Source of the DNA: an uncultured bacterium
GTDB taxonomy: Bacteria > Verrucomicrobiota > Lentisphaeria > Victivallales > UBA1829
Assembly (NCBI GenBank): GCA_949292215.1
Contig: CASEYW010000031.1
Location: 1 to 64,000 of the forward strand
Direction of reading: 5' to 3'
Length of the DNA stretch: 64,000 bases
Shown: positions 7,752 through 16,520 of the stretch, piece by piece
Position numbering within the stretch: position 1 is the stretch's first letter
How the letters are laid out: the number at the start of each line of letters is the position of its first letter
Made by a program: the position numbers and the translations under genes
The notes under the pieces: model-generated
What the model saw: the letters and a program-made list of their open reading frames with translations, nothing else
Told to the model about the DNA's origin: nothing
Database searches by the model: none

Positions 7752-9161
7752 ATGCCGGAAGGTCTTTATAAAGCAGTTGAGGCGCATAGCTGGAATTGGG
7801 TCAGAGGCGCTATTGAGAATGGTTATTCTGATGCCAATGAACGTTCGGAACATGATTGGACACCTCTGCATCGTGCGGTCAGTTGCAACTATGAACCGGA
7901 GTGGATAGAATTTCTGCTGGCACTTGGGGCTGATCCAAACGCCAGAGAAGAATCTTCGCCGGAAACCCACGGAACAACTCACTATACTGGAGCTACTCCG
8001 TTCCATTATGTTCACTCCGTTGAACATGCCCGGCTTCTTCTTGATGCCGGAGTTCAAATTAACATACAGGACGATTCCGGTTGGACATTGCTTCATCATG
8101 CAGCGTTTCATGGAAATACAGAGCTGGTCAAATTCCTGCTGGATTCAGGAGCTCACATCAATATTCCGAATCAAACCGGGATTACTCCGCTTCATGCAGG
8201 AGTGAACGGCTGGAAATATGGAAGCGCCGAAACTGTCAAACAGATGATTGAGTACGGAAAAGACCAGCTTCTCACTGAAGCTCAAGCGGATCTTACTGCC
8301 AGGGATCAACAAGGAAAGACTCTTCTGCATTTTGCCGCAGGGCAGAATGTCGATGCGGTCTGTTATTTTCTGATATTGGGGCTGGCTGTTAACGCCAAGG
8401 ATGATAGCGGTCGGACGGCTTTATACTATGCCGCCGATGCTGAAATCATGAAAACGCTGGTAAAAGCCGGAGGGGATATCTCTATTGTCGATCAGAATGG
8501 AGTATCGCTTCTGGAATGGTTCATGACAGGAAATGTGAATTTGGAAATCGTCAAATTTCTGTATGAACAAGGCGCTCAATATCCCGATTTTTCTTATCCC
8601 TGCGATATTGTGTGTTCGGAGCACTTCCCGGTAAATAACAAGCGTTGGGATTTGTTTCGCTATCTGGTGGAAACGAAAAAGACAGATTTCATCTGTCCGC
8701 TTTGCGATAAGGGATCGGTTCTGATTGTTGCAGCTAAGCAGCAGAACTGGGAAATAGTAAAATTCCTGTTGCCCCAAATTTCCGAACACAATAAGAGCAT
8801 TGTCGATATTAAGGACATTGACGGCAATAGTGTTTTGTTCTTGGCGATCAAGAGTAAAGACACTGGAATAGTGCGGAATCTCATTGAGTTCGGAGCTGAG
8901 ATCAAGGGGAATGATGAATTTCTTCTGGATCTGGCTAAAAACGACTCAGATTTTTTAATATTTCTTCTGGAACATGGAGTGGATACCAATGCATCTTCCG
9001 GGGCTGATTCCATTCTTGCCGAATGGGTGGAAGACGGAAATGTGGCAGGAGTCAGAATCCTGAAAAAATACGGAGCAAGAATTACGCCTGAATTGCTGGA
9101 AAAAGCTGATACTGACGAGATGAAACAACTGCTCCGTAGCTTTTTAGCAGAGAAAGAATGA
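7752..9161 (+). CDS. Ankyrin repeat protein, 469 residues
   Basis: Start at 7752, eight bases after ACGGAGG; the upstream frame needs a TTG at 7731. Repeats are plain: DWTPLHRAVS, GWTLLHHAAFHGNTELVKFLLDSGAHIN, GITPLHAGV, GKTLLHFAAGQ, GRTALYYAA. Degenerate repeats fill the C-terminal half. No signal peptide or membrane segment is visible, so it should act in the cytoplasm as a protein-binding scaffold or inhibitor. It sits 32 bases after the membrane protein gene and three bases before the next gene, so it belongs to the same operon. Confidence 0.9.
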   Translation: MPEGLYKAVEAHSWNWVRGAIENGYSDANERSEHDWTPLHRAVSCNYEPEWIEFLLALGADPNAREESSPETHGTTHYTGATPFHYVHSVEHARLLLDAGVQINIQDDSGWTLLHHAAFHGNTELVKFLLDSGAHINIPNQTGITPLHAGVNGWKYGSAETVKQMIEYGKDQLLTEAQADLTARDQQGKTLLHFAAGQNVDAVCYFLILGLAVNAKDDSGRTALYYAADAEIMKTLVKAGGDISIVDQNGVSLLEWFMTGNVNLEIVKFLYEQGAQYPDFSYPCDIVCSEHFPVNNKRWDLFRYLVETKKTDFICPLCDKGSVLIVAAKQQNWEIVKFLLPQISEHNKSIVDIKDIDGNSVLFLAIKSKDTGIVRNLIEFGAEIKGNDEFLLDLAKNDSDFLIFLLEHGVDTNASSGADSILAEWVEDGNVAGVRILKKYGARITPELLEKADTDEMKQLLRSFLAEKE

Positions 9162-9164
9162 TCT

Positions 9165-10223
9165 ATGAATACAATTATTGAGGCTCTTGAATCGGGAAAG
9201 CTGATTGCATGGGAAAAATTTGACGGTGATATGTGGTTTGATGCACTGTTTTATCACTATTCCCACCAATATGCACTTGAACCATGCAATGTTCACAATG
9301 GTTGGGAGAAGCTGGAAGGTCTTCAATGGAGGCTGTTGCTTGAGCATTATCCTGAATTACTGGAAAAATGTTGCTGGGAAAAACTCGAAGCAGAGGATTG
9401 GGGAAGTTTATTACAGGCGGTTCCGAAAGCCGCTTCATATTGTGACCAGTATAATGGCTGGGAAAAAATGGATGGTGCAATTCTGGCAACGGTCATACAG
9501 CTCCAGCCTCAACTCATCAGCCATTGTGATTTTTCCAAGTTTTCCGTGAATGACTGGAAGGAGTTTCTGGCATCTCTGCCGCAATACGTTGACCGTTGTG
9601 ATTTCAAAAAGTTTTCGGTAAAAGATTGGATTGAGTTCTTCTCTGCGTTGCCCTCTCCTGATGTTCCGTATAATTGGGAACATTTTCAACATAGATGCGC
9701 AGAAGGTGGAGCCCAAATGCTTTCTGCCTCCTATGCGAACCTCTGTGATAAATGGGATGAATTTCAATCGATGAATTGGGCTATTCTGCTTCGTTCTCAA
9801 CCGCAGTTCGCAGATCGCTGCGACAAATGGGATCAGATGCAGCCTCTGGATTGGGCGCAGCTGATCCGCTATCAGCCTCAATTCGCTGATCGTTGTGATA
9901 AGTGGGATCAGTTCGATGGTGACTGCTGGCAGCAGGTGTTGATTTATCAGCCCCAGTTTGGGAATCGTTGCAAAGACTGGAGTTGGCTGGAAACGCTTGA
10001 GGGGTATGATTGGGAATATGTGGTGGAAAAGCAGTTGGCTTTCCTCCCCAAGTGTGATCAATACAATGGCTGGAGTAAGTTTTCTTCCTATCACTGGAAA
10101 ATCTTTCTGAAAAAATATCCCTGCTTTTGGGATCGCTATGAAAAATTCGCTTCGGTGAAATTATCGCCGGAGGAACTCGCCTACATTCAAGAAAAGACAC
10201 CTGAAGAAGCCGAGAACAGCTAA
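9165..10223 (+). CDS. Trp-rich 25-residue tandem repeat protein
   Basis: 352 residues made almost wholly of degenerate repeats. The clearest three units are about 25 residues each, of the form CDKWDQ-x5-DW-x2-L-I-x-Y-QPQFADR, near residues 193-270. Earlier units show the same spacing with Phe or Glu-Lys replacing Asp-Lys (GWEKLEGLQWRLLL, CDFSKFSVNDW). I know this type of repeat from gut bacterial proteins but no function for it. The regular W-x-x-(L/F) and QPQ pattern suggests a helical solenoid. It follows the ankyrin gene by three bases, so the two are translationally coupled. Confidence 0.8.
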   Translation: MNTIIEALESGKLIAWEKFDGDMWFDALFYHYSHQYALEPCNVHNGWEKLEGLQWRLLLEHYPELLEKCCWEKLEAEDWGSLLQAVPKAASYCDQYNGWEKMDGAILATVIQLQPQLISHCDFSKFSVNDWKEFLASLPQYVDRCDFKKFSVKDWIEFFSALPSPDVPYNWEHFQHRCAEGGAQMLSASYANLCDKWDEFQSMNWAILLRSQPQFADRCDKWDQMQPLDWAQLIRYQPQFADRCDKWDQFDGDCWQQVLIYQPQFGNRCKDWSWLETLEGYDWEYVVEKQLAFLPKCDQYNGWSKFSSYHWKIFLKKYPCFWDRYEKFASVKLSPEELAYIQEKTPEEAENS

Positions 10224-10334
10224 TTCGGAAGGTAATTCTATCTTCTGAATCACAAAAATAACCAAGGAGGTGAAGGGGAGAAAATAAAAATCGTATTTGA
10301 CCAAAACAAACCTAAGCTCCAAAGGAAAGTAATC

Positions 10335-11156
10335 ATGAAAAAGAAAAACGAAATTAAGACAATCACTCATGTGACAATGGCGCAAGCCGAGGTAAAAAAC
10401 AGATTGATCGCTCGTGCAGCAGGACGCTCTAACTCAGACGATAATTTTCGATATGTTGCATTGATTGGTTCCGTTTTTGAATCCGAAGATTTCTCCCGTT
10501 GCAATTTTTATTGTAGCAAACTTGAAAATGTCACTTTTTCCTGCTGTGATTTTTCAAGCTCAGAATTCAAAATGACGGAGTTCGTCAATGTGAAATTCAT
10601 TAACTGTCAGATGCCGAGCTGTGAATTTCACATTTCCAAATTGGCGGAAGTTTCTTTTGACCATGTAATTCTGAACAACAGTGAATTCCATTACGTTGAA
10701 TTTCTCAACAATTCCTTTAAGGATTCTACTCTCGACTCCTGTGATTTTGATTTTTCAACAGGGAATTTGACGGCTTCCAATTGCAGCATGGAGTATATCA
10801 CAGCTCCTTGCGCACATCTTGATCTTGCATTAACAAATTGCAATGTTCAGAGAGGTCGTTTTAACTTCTCGCAAATGATATTGAAATGCACAGATTGTTC
10901 TTTTGAAGATGGCGAAATGAATGATGGCGTTCATAGAGGCTCTCTGAGTCATTGCTTCTGCGAATGCTTGGAGTTTAAGCGGTCAGATTGCAGGGAATTG
11001 ACATTTGATAATTGTGCCACAGACAACATGAGTACGGATGGTGCAATCGGCTTGGAAAATCCAAATGATGATGACGAAGAAGATGACAATCTCTCCTCGT
11101 TGGAGGAAGATCTTGAAGCATTATGCGGTCGAGATAAGGAGAATGAAAATGAATAA
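10335..11156 (+). CDS. Cys-rich pentapeptide-repeat-like protein
   Basis: 273 residues. Residues 40-225 show five-residue periodicity of the A-(D/N)-x-x-F kind: SVFESEDFSRCNFYCSKLEN, VTFSCCDFSSSEF. This is the pattern of pentapeptide-repeat right-handed beta helices. It is unusually rich in Cys, and the C-terminus has an Asp/Glu tract (about residues 245-270). No secretion signal. It overlaps the next small gene by eight bases. Other pentapeptide proteins mimic DNA or bind partners; its partner here is unknown. Confidence 0.8.
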   Translation: MKKKNEIKTITHVTMAQAEVKNRLIARAAGRSNSDDNFRYVALIGSVFESEDFSRCNFYCSKLENVTFSCCDFSSSEFKMTEFVNVKFINCQMPSCEFHISKLAEVSFDHVILNNSEFHYVEFLNNSFKDSTLDSCDFDFSTGNLTASNCSMEYITAPCAHLDLALTNCNVQRGRFNFSQMILKCTDCSFEDGEMNDGVHRGSLSHCFCECLEFKRSDCRELTFDNCATDNMSTDGAIGLENPNDDDEEDDNLSSLEEDLEALCGRDKENENE

Positions 11157-11280
11157 ATATATATGTACGGTCAGAACTTCAAAAGGAACTGTAAAAATCA
11201 CAGTTGAAGCTCGGAATCCTTCTCAAGCAAAAGAAATTGCCAGTGCTCATGGACAAGTTCTCAGCGTAGTTGCTGGCTAA
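11149..11280 (+). CDS. 43-residue hypothetical protein
   Basis: The start at 11149 is seven bases after AAGGAG (11136-11141), within the end of the preceding gene. The product reads as a small beta-alpha-beta unit: KYICTVRTSKGTVKITVEA, then a helix (PSQAKEIASAHG) and a final strand. No family is recognised; similar small proteins are common beside integrative-element cargo. Coupled translation with the pentapeptide protein suggests they work together. Confidence 0.65.
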   Translation: MNKYICTVRTSKGTVKITVEARNPSQAKEIASAHGQVLSVVAG

Positions 11281-11288
11281 AATCAATC

Positions 11289-11326
11289 AGAGAGTTGCTT
11301 ATAATCGATATTATAGGCAACTCTCT
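11289..11326 (+). terminator. Perfect 10-bp hairpin (terminator or operator)
   Basis: AGAGAGTTGC and GCAACTCTCT pair perfectly, enclosing an AT-rich inner palindrome (TTATAATCGATATTATA). It lacks a T run. It may end the upstream transcript or act as a regulatory site just before the secreted protein gene at 11341. Confidence 0.5.
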
Positions 11327-11340
11327 ATGGAAGAACATCT

Positions 11341-12156
11341 ATGAAAACAGTTATCCCGGCGATACTTTTAGGAACATGTCTTTTTTGTGGAGGAGCGGAA
11401 CAAAATTCTTCTCTGTCGCCTGAGTCGTCTGCTTCTGATGTCGTTACGCTTATGCAGGAGAGTATTGATGAAACGGTAGAGGGAACAGAACGGCTGGAGG
11501 GGCTCATTCTGAGAGCATTCTACCAGAGGCTCAGACAGTTGCCGCCAGAGCGGAGAAACAAACTGGTTGCAGAACAACTCCAGTGGCAGGAGGAAATGGA
11601 TCGGCGCAATAAGCGTCCGGTTCCCTCCCGTGGGCAGCTGGCGACACTCAGCCGGATCGGAATCGAAGAGCGCCGTTTAGCCAATCGCTTGGCATTGCTT
11701 CGGTCGCCGGAGAAAGTATACCAGGCATTCCTGGATATGAAAGATTTTCCGGTTCGCTTCAAAGGAAAAGAACAGTGTCTTTGTTATGGGGAGCTGGATG
11801 TCCAGATTCGGAATGAATTTATGCCGGATGATGATTTCAAGATCAATACCGTTGCTCAACTGGTTCCGGGATTCTGCCGTCGTTGGGTATATGGAAATGC
11901 TGTTTATCATGCCGGAATCATCGTTCCTACGAATGATCATGTTTATTCCAGTTCCAATATGGGGTATAACCAAAACCTCGTCATTTGGCGCAACAGAAAG
12001 CCATTTGCGGTATATGAGATCGACAGAAAATTTGATATTTCCGATATTATAGTGGAAGAGCGGAATGTCACGGTTCAGGGGAAGAACGGCGAAAAACAAA
12101 AGTTTGATTTTCAGCAGGAAAATACGAATCCAGTGAAAATAGATGGCGGATATTAA
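11341..12156 (+). CDS. Secreted protein with LprI-like (DUF1311) region
   Basis: 271 residues with a Sec signal: Lys-3, a short hydrophobic core, then C-L-F-C-G-G near residue 15. Either signal peptidase I or lipoprotein processing at Cys is possible. Residues 45-105 (TERLEGLILRAFYQRLRQL, then LVAEQLQWQEEMDRR) resemble the LprI/DUF1311 helical module found in periplasmic lysozyme-inhibitor-like proteins. The C-terminal 130 residues are unassigned. No AGGAG-type site is close to the ATG; GGAAG is. It is the only clearly exported soluble product of the cassette. Confidence 0.7.
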   Translation: MKTVIPAILLGTCLFCGGAEQNSSLSPESSASDVVTLMQESIDETVEGTERLEGLILRAFYQRLRQLPPERRNKLVAEQLQWQEEMDRRNKRPVPSRGQLATLSRIGIEERRLANRLALLRSPEKVYQAFLDMKDFPVRFKGKEQCLCYGELDVQIRNEFMPDDDFKINTVAQLVPGFCRRWVYGNAVYHAGIIVPTNDHVYSSSNMGYNQNLVIWRNRKPFAVYEIDRKFDISDIIVEERNVTVQGKNGEKQKFDFQQENTNPVKIDGGY

Positions 12157-12217
12157 ACAATATTATGTTTGATGACAATGAAGATGAGAACGACAGGAAT
12201 TAACCAATAGTATCTTG

Positions 12218-12255
12218 CAGGCTCCGGTTGCATGAAATATCACAACCGGAGCCTG
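12218..12255 (+). terminator. 13-bp perfect hairpin
   Basis: CAGGCTCCGGTTG and CAACCGGAGCCTG pair over a 12-base loop, 61 bases after the stop of the secreted protein gene. No T run follows, so termination would be weak or symmetrical; the stem strength still favours a transcript end. Confidence 0.6.
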
Positions 12256-12286
12256 TAATTCCTATATCCAGCGAACGGAGGCGATC

Positions 12287-14223
12287 ATGGCAAGAGCAAA
12301 AGAAAAGACAATCTGGAAGATTCTCACCCCGGAGAATGCTGAAAATATTACCTTGGAAGAAGTCAAAAATGCATTATGGGGAGAGAACCCTGATAGGGTA
12401 AATTTCGCAGACTTTTGTGGCAAGGGTACTCCCTTATGTTACGCTGTGTGTACCGGACGAATGGATATTGTCGTTATTTCGTTGAAGAACTCAAGGTAGA
12501 TATTGTAAAACCGCAGAATAATACACCCTTGCAAGTTGCGTTGAGCAAGGGTAACATGGAAATGGTAGAATATTTCTTTGAAATTGATCCTCTGATCGGC
12601 GGTAGTGATTATCAGGCAAACTGTATACGTGCAACAATTTGGGGCAGACAACTCGAAATGCTGAAATTTCTTGTTGAAACCAAGCACTTCTTCATAGGAA
12701 ATGAAAAAAATGATGAACCTTTGCGTTCTTCCGTGTGCTGTGGTTGGGAGTTCTTCAAGTATTTAATTGATCATGGAGCAGTTCCAACGGATAGAGTTGT
12801 TAAAGAGGCGGCAAATCATAGTGCAGCAGGAACAACGGATTATACAGAAAAAGATGCCGTTCGTTTCCGGATATTGAAATATTTACTGGAACAAACCGGA
12901 ATAAAATACAACCTCTATGAAGCTGTAAGAAACGCTATCTATAAGAAGAATTTGGAATGCGTAAAGTATCTTTTCTCAAAAGGAGCCTCTGTTAAAACGG
13001 AAGGAGATGAATATGGTCATCGCATTTCACTTTTATTTACAGCTGCGGATTATAATGACATCGAAATGATGAAATTCCTGATTAGCCAAGGCGCTGATAT
13101 TCACGAAAAGGATGAAAGAAACAGAAGCATTCTCGAAAATATACAGTGGAAGGATAAAAACTTATCAACTCTTAAATATATCGTCGATGACTTGAATTTT
13201 TTTGATGGATTGGAAAAAGACTGCAGTATGTGCAAATTCGAGACATTAGCACCTTTAAAATTCCTGCTCGAACATGGTTTGGCATATAGCGACAGTGAAG
13301 ATAGGGAAAATTTTAAACATGCAGTAAGGAATGGGGATTTACCTCTCGTAAAATATCTTGTGGAAGAACTCAAATTTCCTATTGATCCCATAGGCGATGT
13401 GAAACGATCTATATTGCTTGAAATTTATAGTTTAGACACACGTAACTATGAAAATTTTCTTTATTTAGTTGAAAACAGTACCTCTGTAAATGTCCAAGAT
13501 CGTATTGGGAGAAGTATATTGGACGAGGTGTTAGACCGCTGTTCAGAACGTCACTTTAGGGACATTCCGGAAAAACAAAAAGAGATCATCAAACTCTTAC
13601 TCAAAAAGGGTGCTATCCCCCCAAAAAGAATTCATAATCAAGCAATTTTAACTCTTCTTAATGAGTGTATTGCAGAACTCCAAAACGAGTTACCGCCCGA
13701 AAAGCTGCCTGCAATGACCATTGATATGCTGGAAGATGCAATGGATAATATCATGAGCGATGGACTTAAAAAAATGAAATCCTTATTGGCTCATGGGCTT
13801 CAGGTTCCGCAAGAAGTGGAAGGTATACCCACATTAGGTTTTATTGCTCAAAAAGATAAAGATAAACTGCTGAAATATTTTGTGGAAGAAAAAAACTTTG
13901 ATGTCAATTATCGTGATTCAAAGGGCAGAACTCCGTTGATTTATTTTCTGATTAAGGCAATATCTTGGGGCGGAGAAATAGATATTGAATGTTTATCCTA
14001 TTTGCTCGATCAAAAAGCTGATGTTAACTACGAAGACAAAAACGGAATTTCCGTTTTACAATACGCTTGTCTTCTTTGTCGAGAGGACAGAGTTGAAGCA
14101 ATTAAAGCCCTTATTCGACACGGAGCCAAATACCAAAAACTCCTCAGAAAAGGAAATCCATTTATCATAGAGGCGTTAAAAGAAATCAAACAGGAGAAGA
14201 AAAAATCTGCTCAGGAAAAATAA
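12287..14223 (+). pseudogene. Ankyrin repeat gene broken by a one-base frameshift
   Basis: The first frame (12287-12499) ends an ankyrin unit after TPLCYAVCTGRMDIV. The same unit continues in another frame from 12472 as RYFVEELKVDIVKPQNNTPLQVALSKGNMEMVEYF, running to 14223. Joining the two by inserting one base near 12470-12472 restores a single protein of about 645 residues with many ankyrin-type repeats (KFLLEHGLAYSD, LSYLLDQKADVNYEDKNGISVLQYA). It may be a real mutation, a sequencing error or a recoding site. No slippery heptamer is evident. A GGAGG lies 11-15 bases before the ATG at 12287. Confidence 0.8.
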
Positions 14224-14270
14224 ATTTCTGAAAAAGACACTTCTCCCGGCTGGTTCCGAAGGAAAAAACT

Positions 14271-14318
14271 ATAGGGATTGGGTGAAATCAGGAATACAGA
14301 TTTCTGCCCAATCCCTAT
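14271..14318. terminator. Large hairpin between convergent genes
   Basis: ATAGGGATTGGG and CCCAATCCCTAT pair perfectly, with an inner GAAATC/GATTTC stem over AGGAATACA. It lies between the plus-strand ankyrin gene and the minus-strand gene ending at 14366, so it likely terminates both. Confidence 0.7.
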
Positions 14319-14365
14319 ATATTAAAGGCATCCATTTGCCTTGTCGTGAATGAATACGGTAAAAT

Positions 14366-15121
14366 TTAAAGTCCGATTTCTGCAGAAAAATCTTCCAGAA
14401 TTTTATTCTGCCATTCTTTGACCTGGGCTTTCAGCGTTTGCCGCTGTTCTTCGGAGAACTCAATATGCGCCGAAAAATCCTTATAAAGCCGTGCCAGCTT
14501 ATCGATATTTCCATTCGCTTTTTCCATGATGAAAGCAACTGGATTCTGAACTTCTTCCTGCTTGACATTACGATTCAGAACAGAGCTGAAGAACTCATTC
14601 TCCTTGCATTTCGCTTTCTTTTCGTTCTGTCTTTTTTGTTTCTGTTCTGCCTTAAAATCATCAGCCAGCTCTTTTAATTTTTCAAAACTGGGAATTTCCG
14701 CATGGGATTCCCTTTTGGCTTTTGTCCAAACTTTTTCAATATCTTCCCCCTCCAGTCCGTTCAGAGGACGCAACAGGCGCTCCGGGATCTTCTTGCTGTC
14801 TTCGCCAAGCAGTTTATGGACACGGCTGTAGGCAATCAGGCGGTAGCCATACGAACGGGAAATATCAAACCTTCTCTTGCAATATTCGGCGAAGGATTTG
14901 CAATTACGGCATTTGTATAACTGTTGTTTCTGGATTTCCTCCAAGGCATATCCAGCGGCGAAATATCCGATAGCGCCTTCTTCTACCTGTTTTTCATAAT
15001 TAAGAAGACGTTGTTTTTTCTGCTCAGTACCGGACAACGGCATATCAATATTGTTGCTGAGCCCGGCAATCCGAGGAGCGATTTCCGTTCCATGAGACAT
15101 AGATGTATTGTCGTTTGGCAT
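14366..15121 (-). CDS. KorB/ParB-like DNA-binding protein of the element
   Basis: 251 residues. A central segment (residues 48-105: GAIGYFAAGYALEEIQKQQLY, then FAEYCKRRFDISRSYGYRLIAYSRVHKLL) matches the HTH-containing region of plasmid and phage proteins related to ParB/KorB. Two Cys (CRNC) precede the HTH. The C-terminal half is charged and likely coiled coil. AGAGGAAATAAAAG precedes the ATG. It follows a small gene by 17 bases and is divergent from the methylase, with the replication protein beyond. It probably acts in partition or regulation of replication. Confidence 0.7.
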   Translation of the reverse strand: MPNDNTSMSHGTEIAPRIAGLSNNIDMPLSGTEQKKQRLLNYEKQVEEGAIGYFAAGYALEEIQKQQLYKCRNCKSFAEYCKRRFDISRSYGYRLIAYSRVHKLLGEDSKKIPERLLRPLNGLEGEDIEKVWTKAKRESHAEIPSFEKLKELADDFKAEQKQKRQNEKKAKCKENEFFSSVLNRNVKQEEVQNPVAFIMEKANGNIDKLARLYKDFSAHIEFSEEQRQTLKAQVKEWQNKILEDFSAEIGL

Positions 15122-15138
15122 CTTTTATTTCCTCTCAA

Positions 15139-15447
15139 TCAACGAATATCAATTTGAGACAAATCATCGATAGTGAATCTTTTGGTTCTCAGAAGCTCAT
15201 CCTTGCAGGTTTCGGGATCTGTATAATCCAACTCACGATAAATGTTATGCACATTGAACACGTTCAGTTCCTGCTTCTTTTGATGTTCTGCCGCCAACCG
15301 TTCTGCCTCAGTCGAATAAGTTTTATTTTTATACTTTTCTTTGATTTCAAAAATCATCGAGAAAAGCAACAGGAACTTGTTTTGCTTGAATGTCCCTTGG
15401 AGACGAAGCCGGGGATCGTAATCGGATGGACGAGTTGCGTTTGACAT
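15139..15447 (-). CDS. Hypothetical protein, 102 residues
   Basis: I do not recognise this protein. It is charged and mostly helical with no membrane segment; it opens MSNATRPSDYDPRLRLQGT. A strong AGGAGGT precedes the ATG. It is the first gene of the minus-strand pair with the ParB-like protein and shares a 75-base divergent promoter region with the methylase gene. Confidence 0.7.
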   Translation of the reverse strand: MSNATRPSDYDPRLRLQGTFKQNKFLLLFSMIFEIKEKYKNKTYSTEAERLAAEHQKKQELNVFNVHNIYRELDYTDPETCKDELLRTKRFTIDDLSQIDIR

Positions 15448-15522
15448 TTTACCTCCTGCGTTGTAATTTACGATAAAATAAGCACGGTTTCAGAAAAATA
15501 CAAATCCAGAGGCGAGAAAAAC

Positions 15523-16362
15523 ATGCAATATATTCAATCTGCAATCACTTATACGGGTAGCAAGCGCCAATACCTGATGGGAATCAAGAAGGCATTTTCC
15601 AAGGATCATTTTCGGTATTTCGTCGATGTGTTTGCCGGCAGTTTTTCGGTCGGAATCAATATGGATCAGTCCGAATACATCATTTGCAATGATACGTCCG
15701 CTCCGCTGATTATGCTGTATGAGAGAATGGCGTATACTGAATATACAATCATTGAAAGCTATTTGAAGGAACGAGTTGAAAAATTCCAGTTGGATCGCCA
15801 GAGAAATGTTACGGGATTCAAGGCATTGAAGGAACAATATAACCAATCGCCAGAAGATCATATCTTCTCAATTTTGTTGTTCTCGCCACTCTGTTTCAAT
15901 GGATGCTTGTCATTTCGGGGGCTTCATTTTACCGGAAGTTCTGGTATCAGAAGTTTTACACCAAGATGCTTTACCGTTGTTCAAAAATTCCATGCGGCAC
16001 TCTCTGCGAAGAAAGACAAACTGCAATTCTCAAGCAAGCCGTTCGATCAGTTGGATTATTCCCGTTTTACCAATCAGGATCTTCTTTACTTTGATCCGCC
16101 GTATCTGATTACCGATGCCTTCTACAATACCGGCTGGGGAGAGCGGGAAGAACACGACTTATATGATTTACTCGATAGGCTGGATGCAAGAGGAGTTCGC
16201 TGGGTTCTTTCCAATGTCGTAGAGCATAATGCCAGAAAGAATTTTATTTTAGAAAAGTGGATGAGCCGTCACCGGGTATATCCTGTTCATGCTTCTTATC
16301 GGAGCTGTGTTCCACGCAGATGCGACATCGGAGAAAGCCGGGAGGTCATCGTGATCAACTAA
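15523..16362 (+). CDS. Orphan D12-class DNA adenine methylase
   Basis: 279 residues, close to the Dam/T4 Dam size. Motifs in order: YTGSKRQYL (residues 10-18, SAM-binding start), FVDVFAGSFSVG (33-44, the F-x-G-x-G region with Ser for the usual Gly), ND at 56-57, and the catalytic Y-F-D-P-P-Y near 188. No restriction enzyme gene is adjacent, so it is an orphan methylase that may protect the element or control replication, as Dam-type enzymes do on many plasmids and phages. A perfect palindromic terminator overlaps its stop codon. Confidence 0.9.
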   Translation: MQYIQSAITYTGSKRQYLMGIKKAFSKDHFRYFVDVFAGSFSVGINMDQSEYIICNDTSAPLIMLYERMAYTEYTIIESYLKERVEKFQLDRQRNVTGFKALKEQYNQSPEDHIFSILLFSPLCFNGCLSFRGLHFTGSSGIRSFTPRCFTVVQKFHAALSAKKDKLQFSSKPFDQLDYSRFTNQDLLYFDPPYLITDAFYNTGWGEREEHDLYDLLDRLDARGVRWVLSNVVEHNARKNFILEKWMSRHRVYPVHASYRSCVPRRCDIGESREVIVIN

Positions 16363-16388
16363 AAGTGTCGCCAATTGGCGACACTTTT
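16361..16388. terminator. 28-base perfect palindrome
   Basis: AAAAGTGTCGCC, AATT centre, GGCGACACTTTT. It begins at the last two bases of the methylase stop codon. Ending in TTTT on one strand and preceded by AAAA on the other, it can terminate transcription in both directions. The AAAGTGTC/GACACTTT ends are shared with the inverted repeat at 1965-2042. Confidence 0.8.
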
Positions 16389-16433
16389 GAGGGAGAGAAA
16401 GGGATATTCACATTCTTTTATATTTAAATATAT

Positions 16434-16499
16434 ATGGCTGGATAGTTCGACGGAACGAAAAGGCACAAGTCCAATGCCCTGCCAGCCATTTTTATTTTG
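16434..16499 (+). ncRNA. Candidate three-way-junction RNA before the replication gene
   Basis: An outer stem ATGGCTGG/CCAGCCAT (16434-16441 with 16482-16489) encloses two small hairpins: GTTC-GACG-GAAC and GGCA-CAAGTCCAA-TGCC. A U-rich tract follows. The whole fits in 66 bases and ends 21 bases before the primase-helicase start. It could be a leader attenuator, a copy-control RNA or a ribozyme-like fold. I see no match to a named riboswitch class. Confidence 0.4.
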
Positions 16500-16520
16500 G
16501 ACACGTAAAAGGACAATACG

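Noticed and set aside
12470-12472. Programmed frameshift in the ankyrin gene
   Set aside because: No slippery heptamer or convincing downstream structure is evident, so a mutation or sequence error is the simpler reading.
16434-16499. Hammerhead ribozyme or guanidine-II riboswitch
   Set aside because: The hammerhead core C-U-G-A-U-G-A is not present and only one ACG-type loop is seen, so neither class can be claimed.
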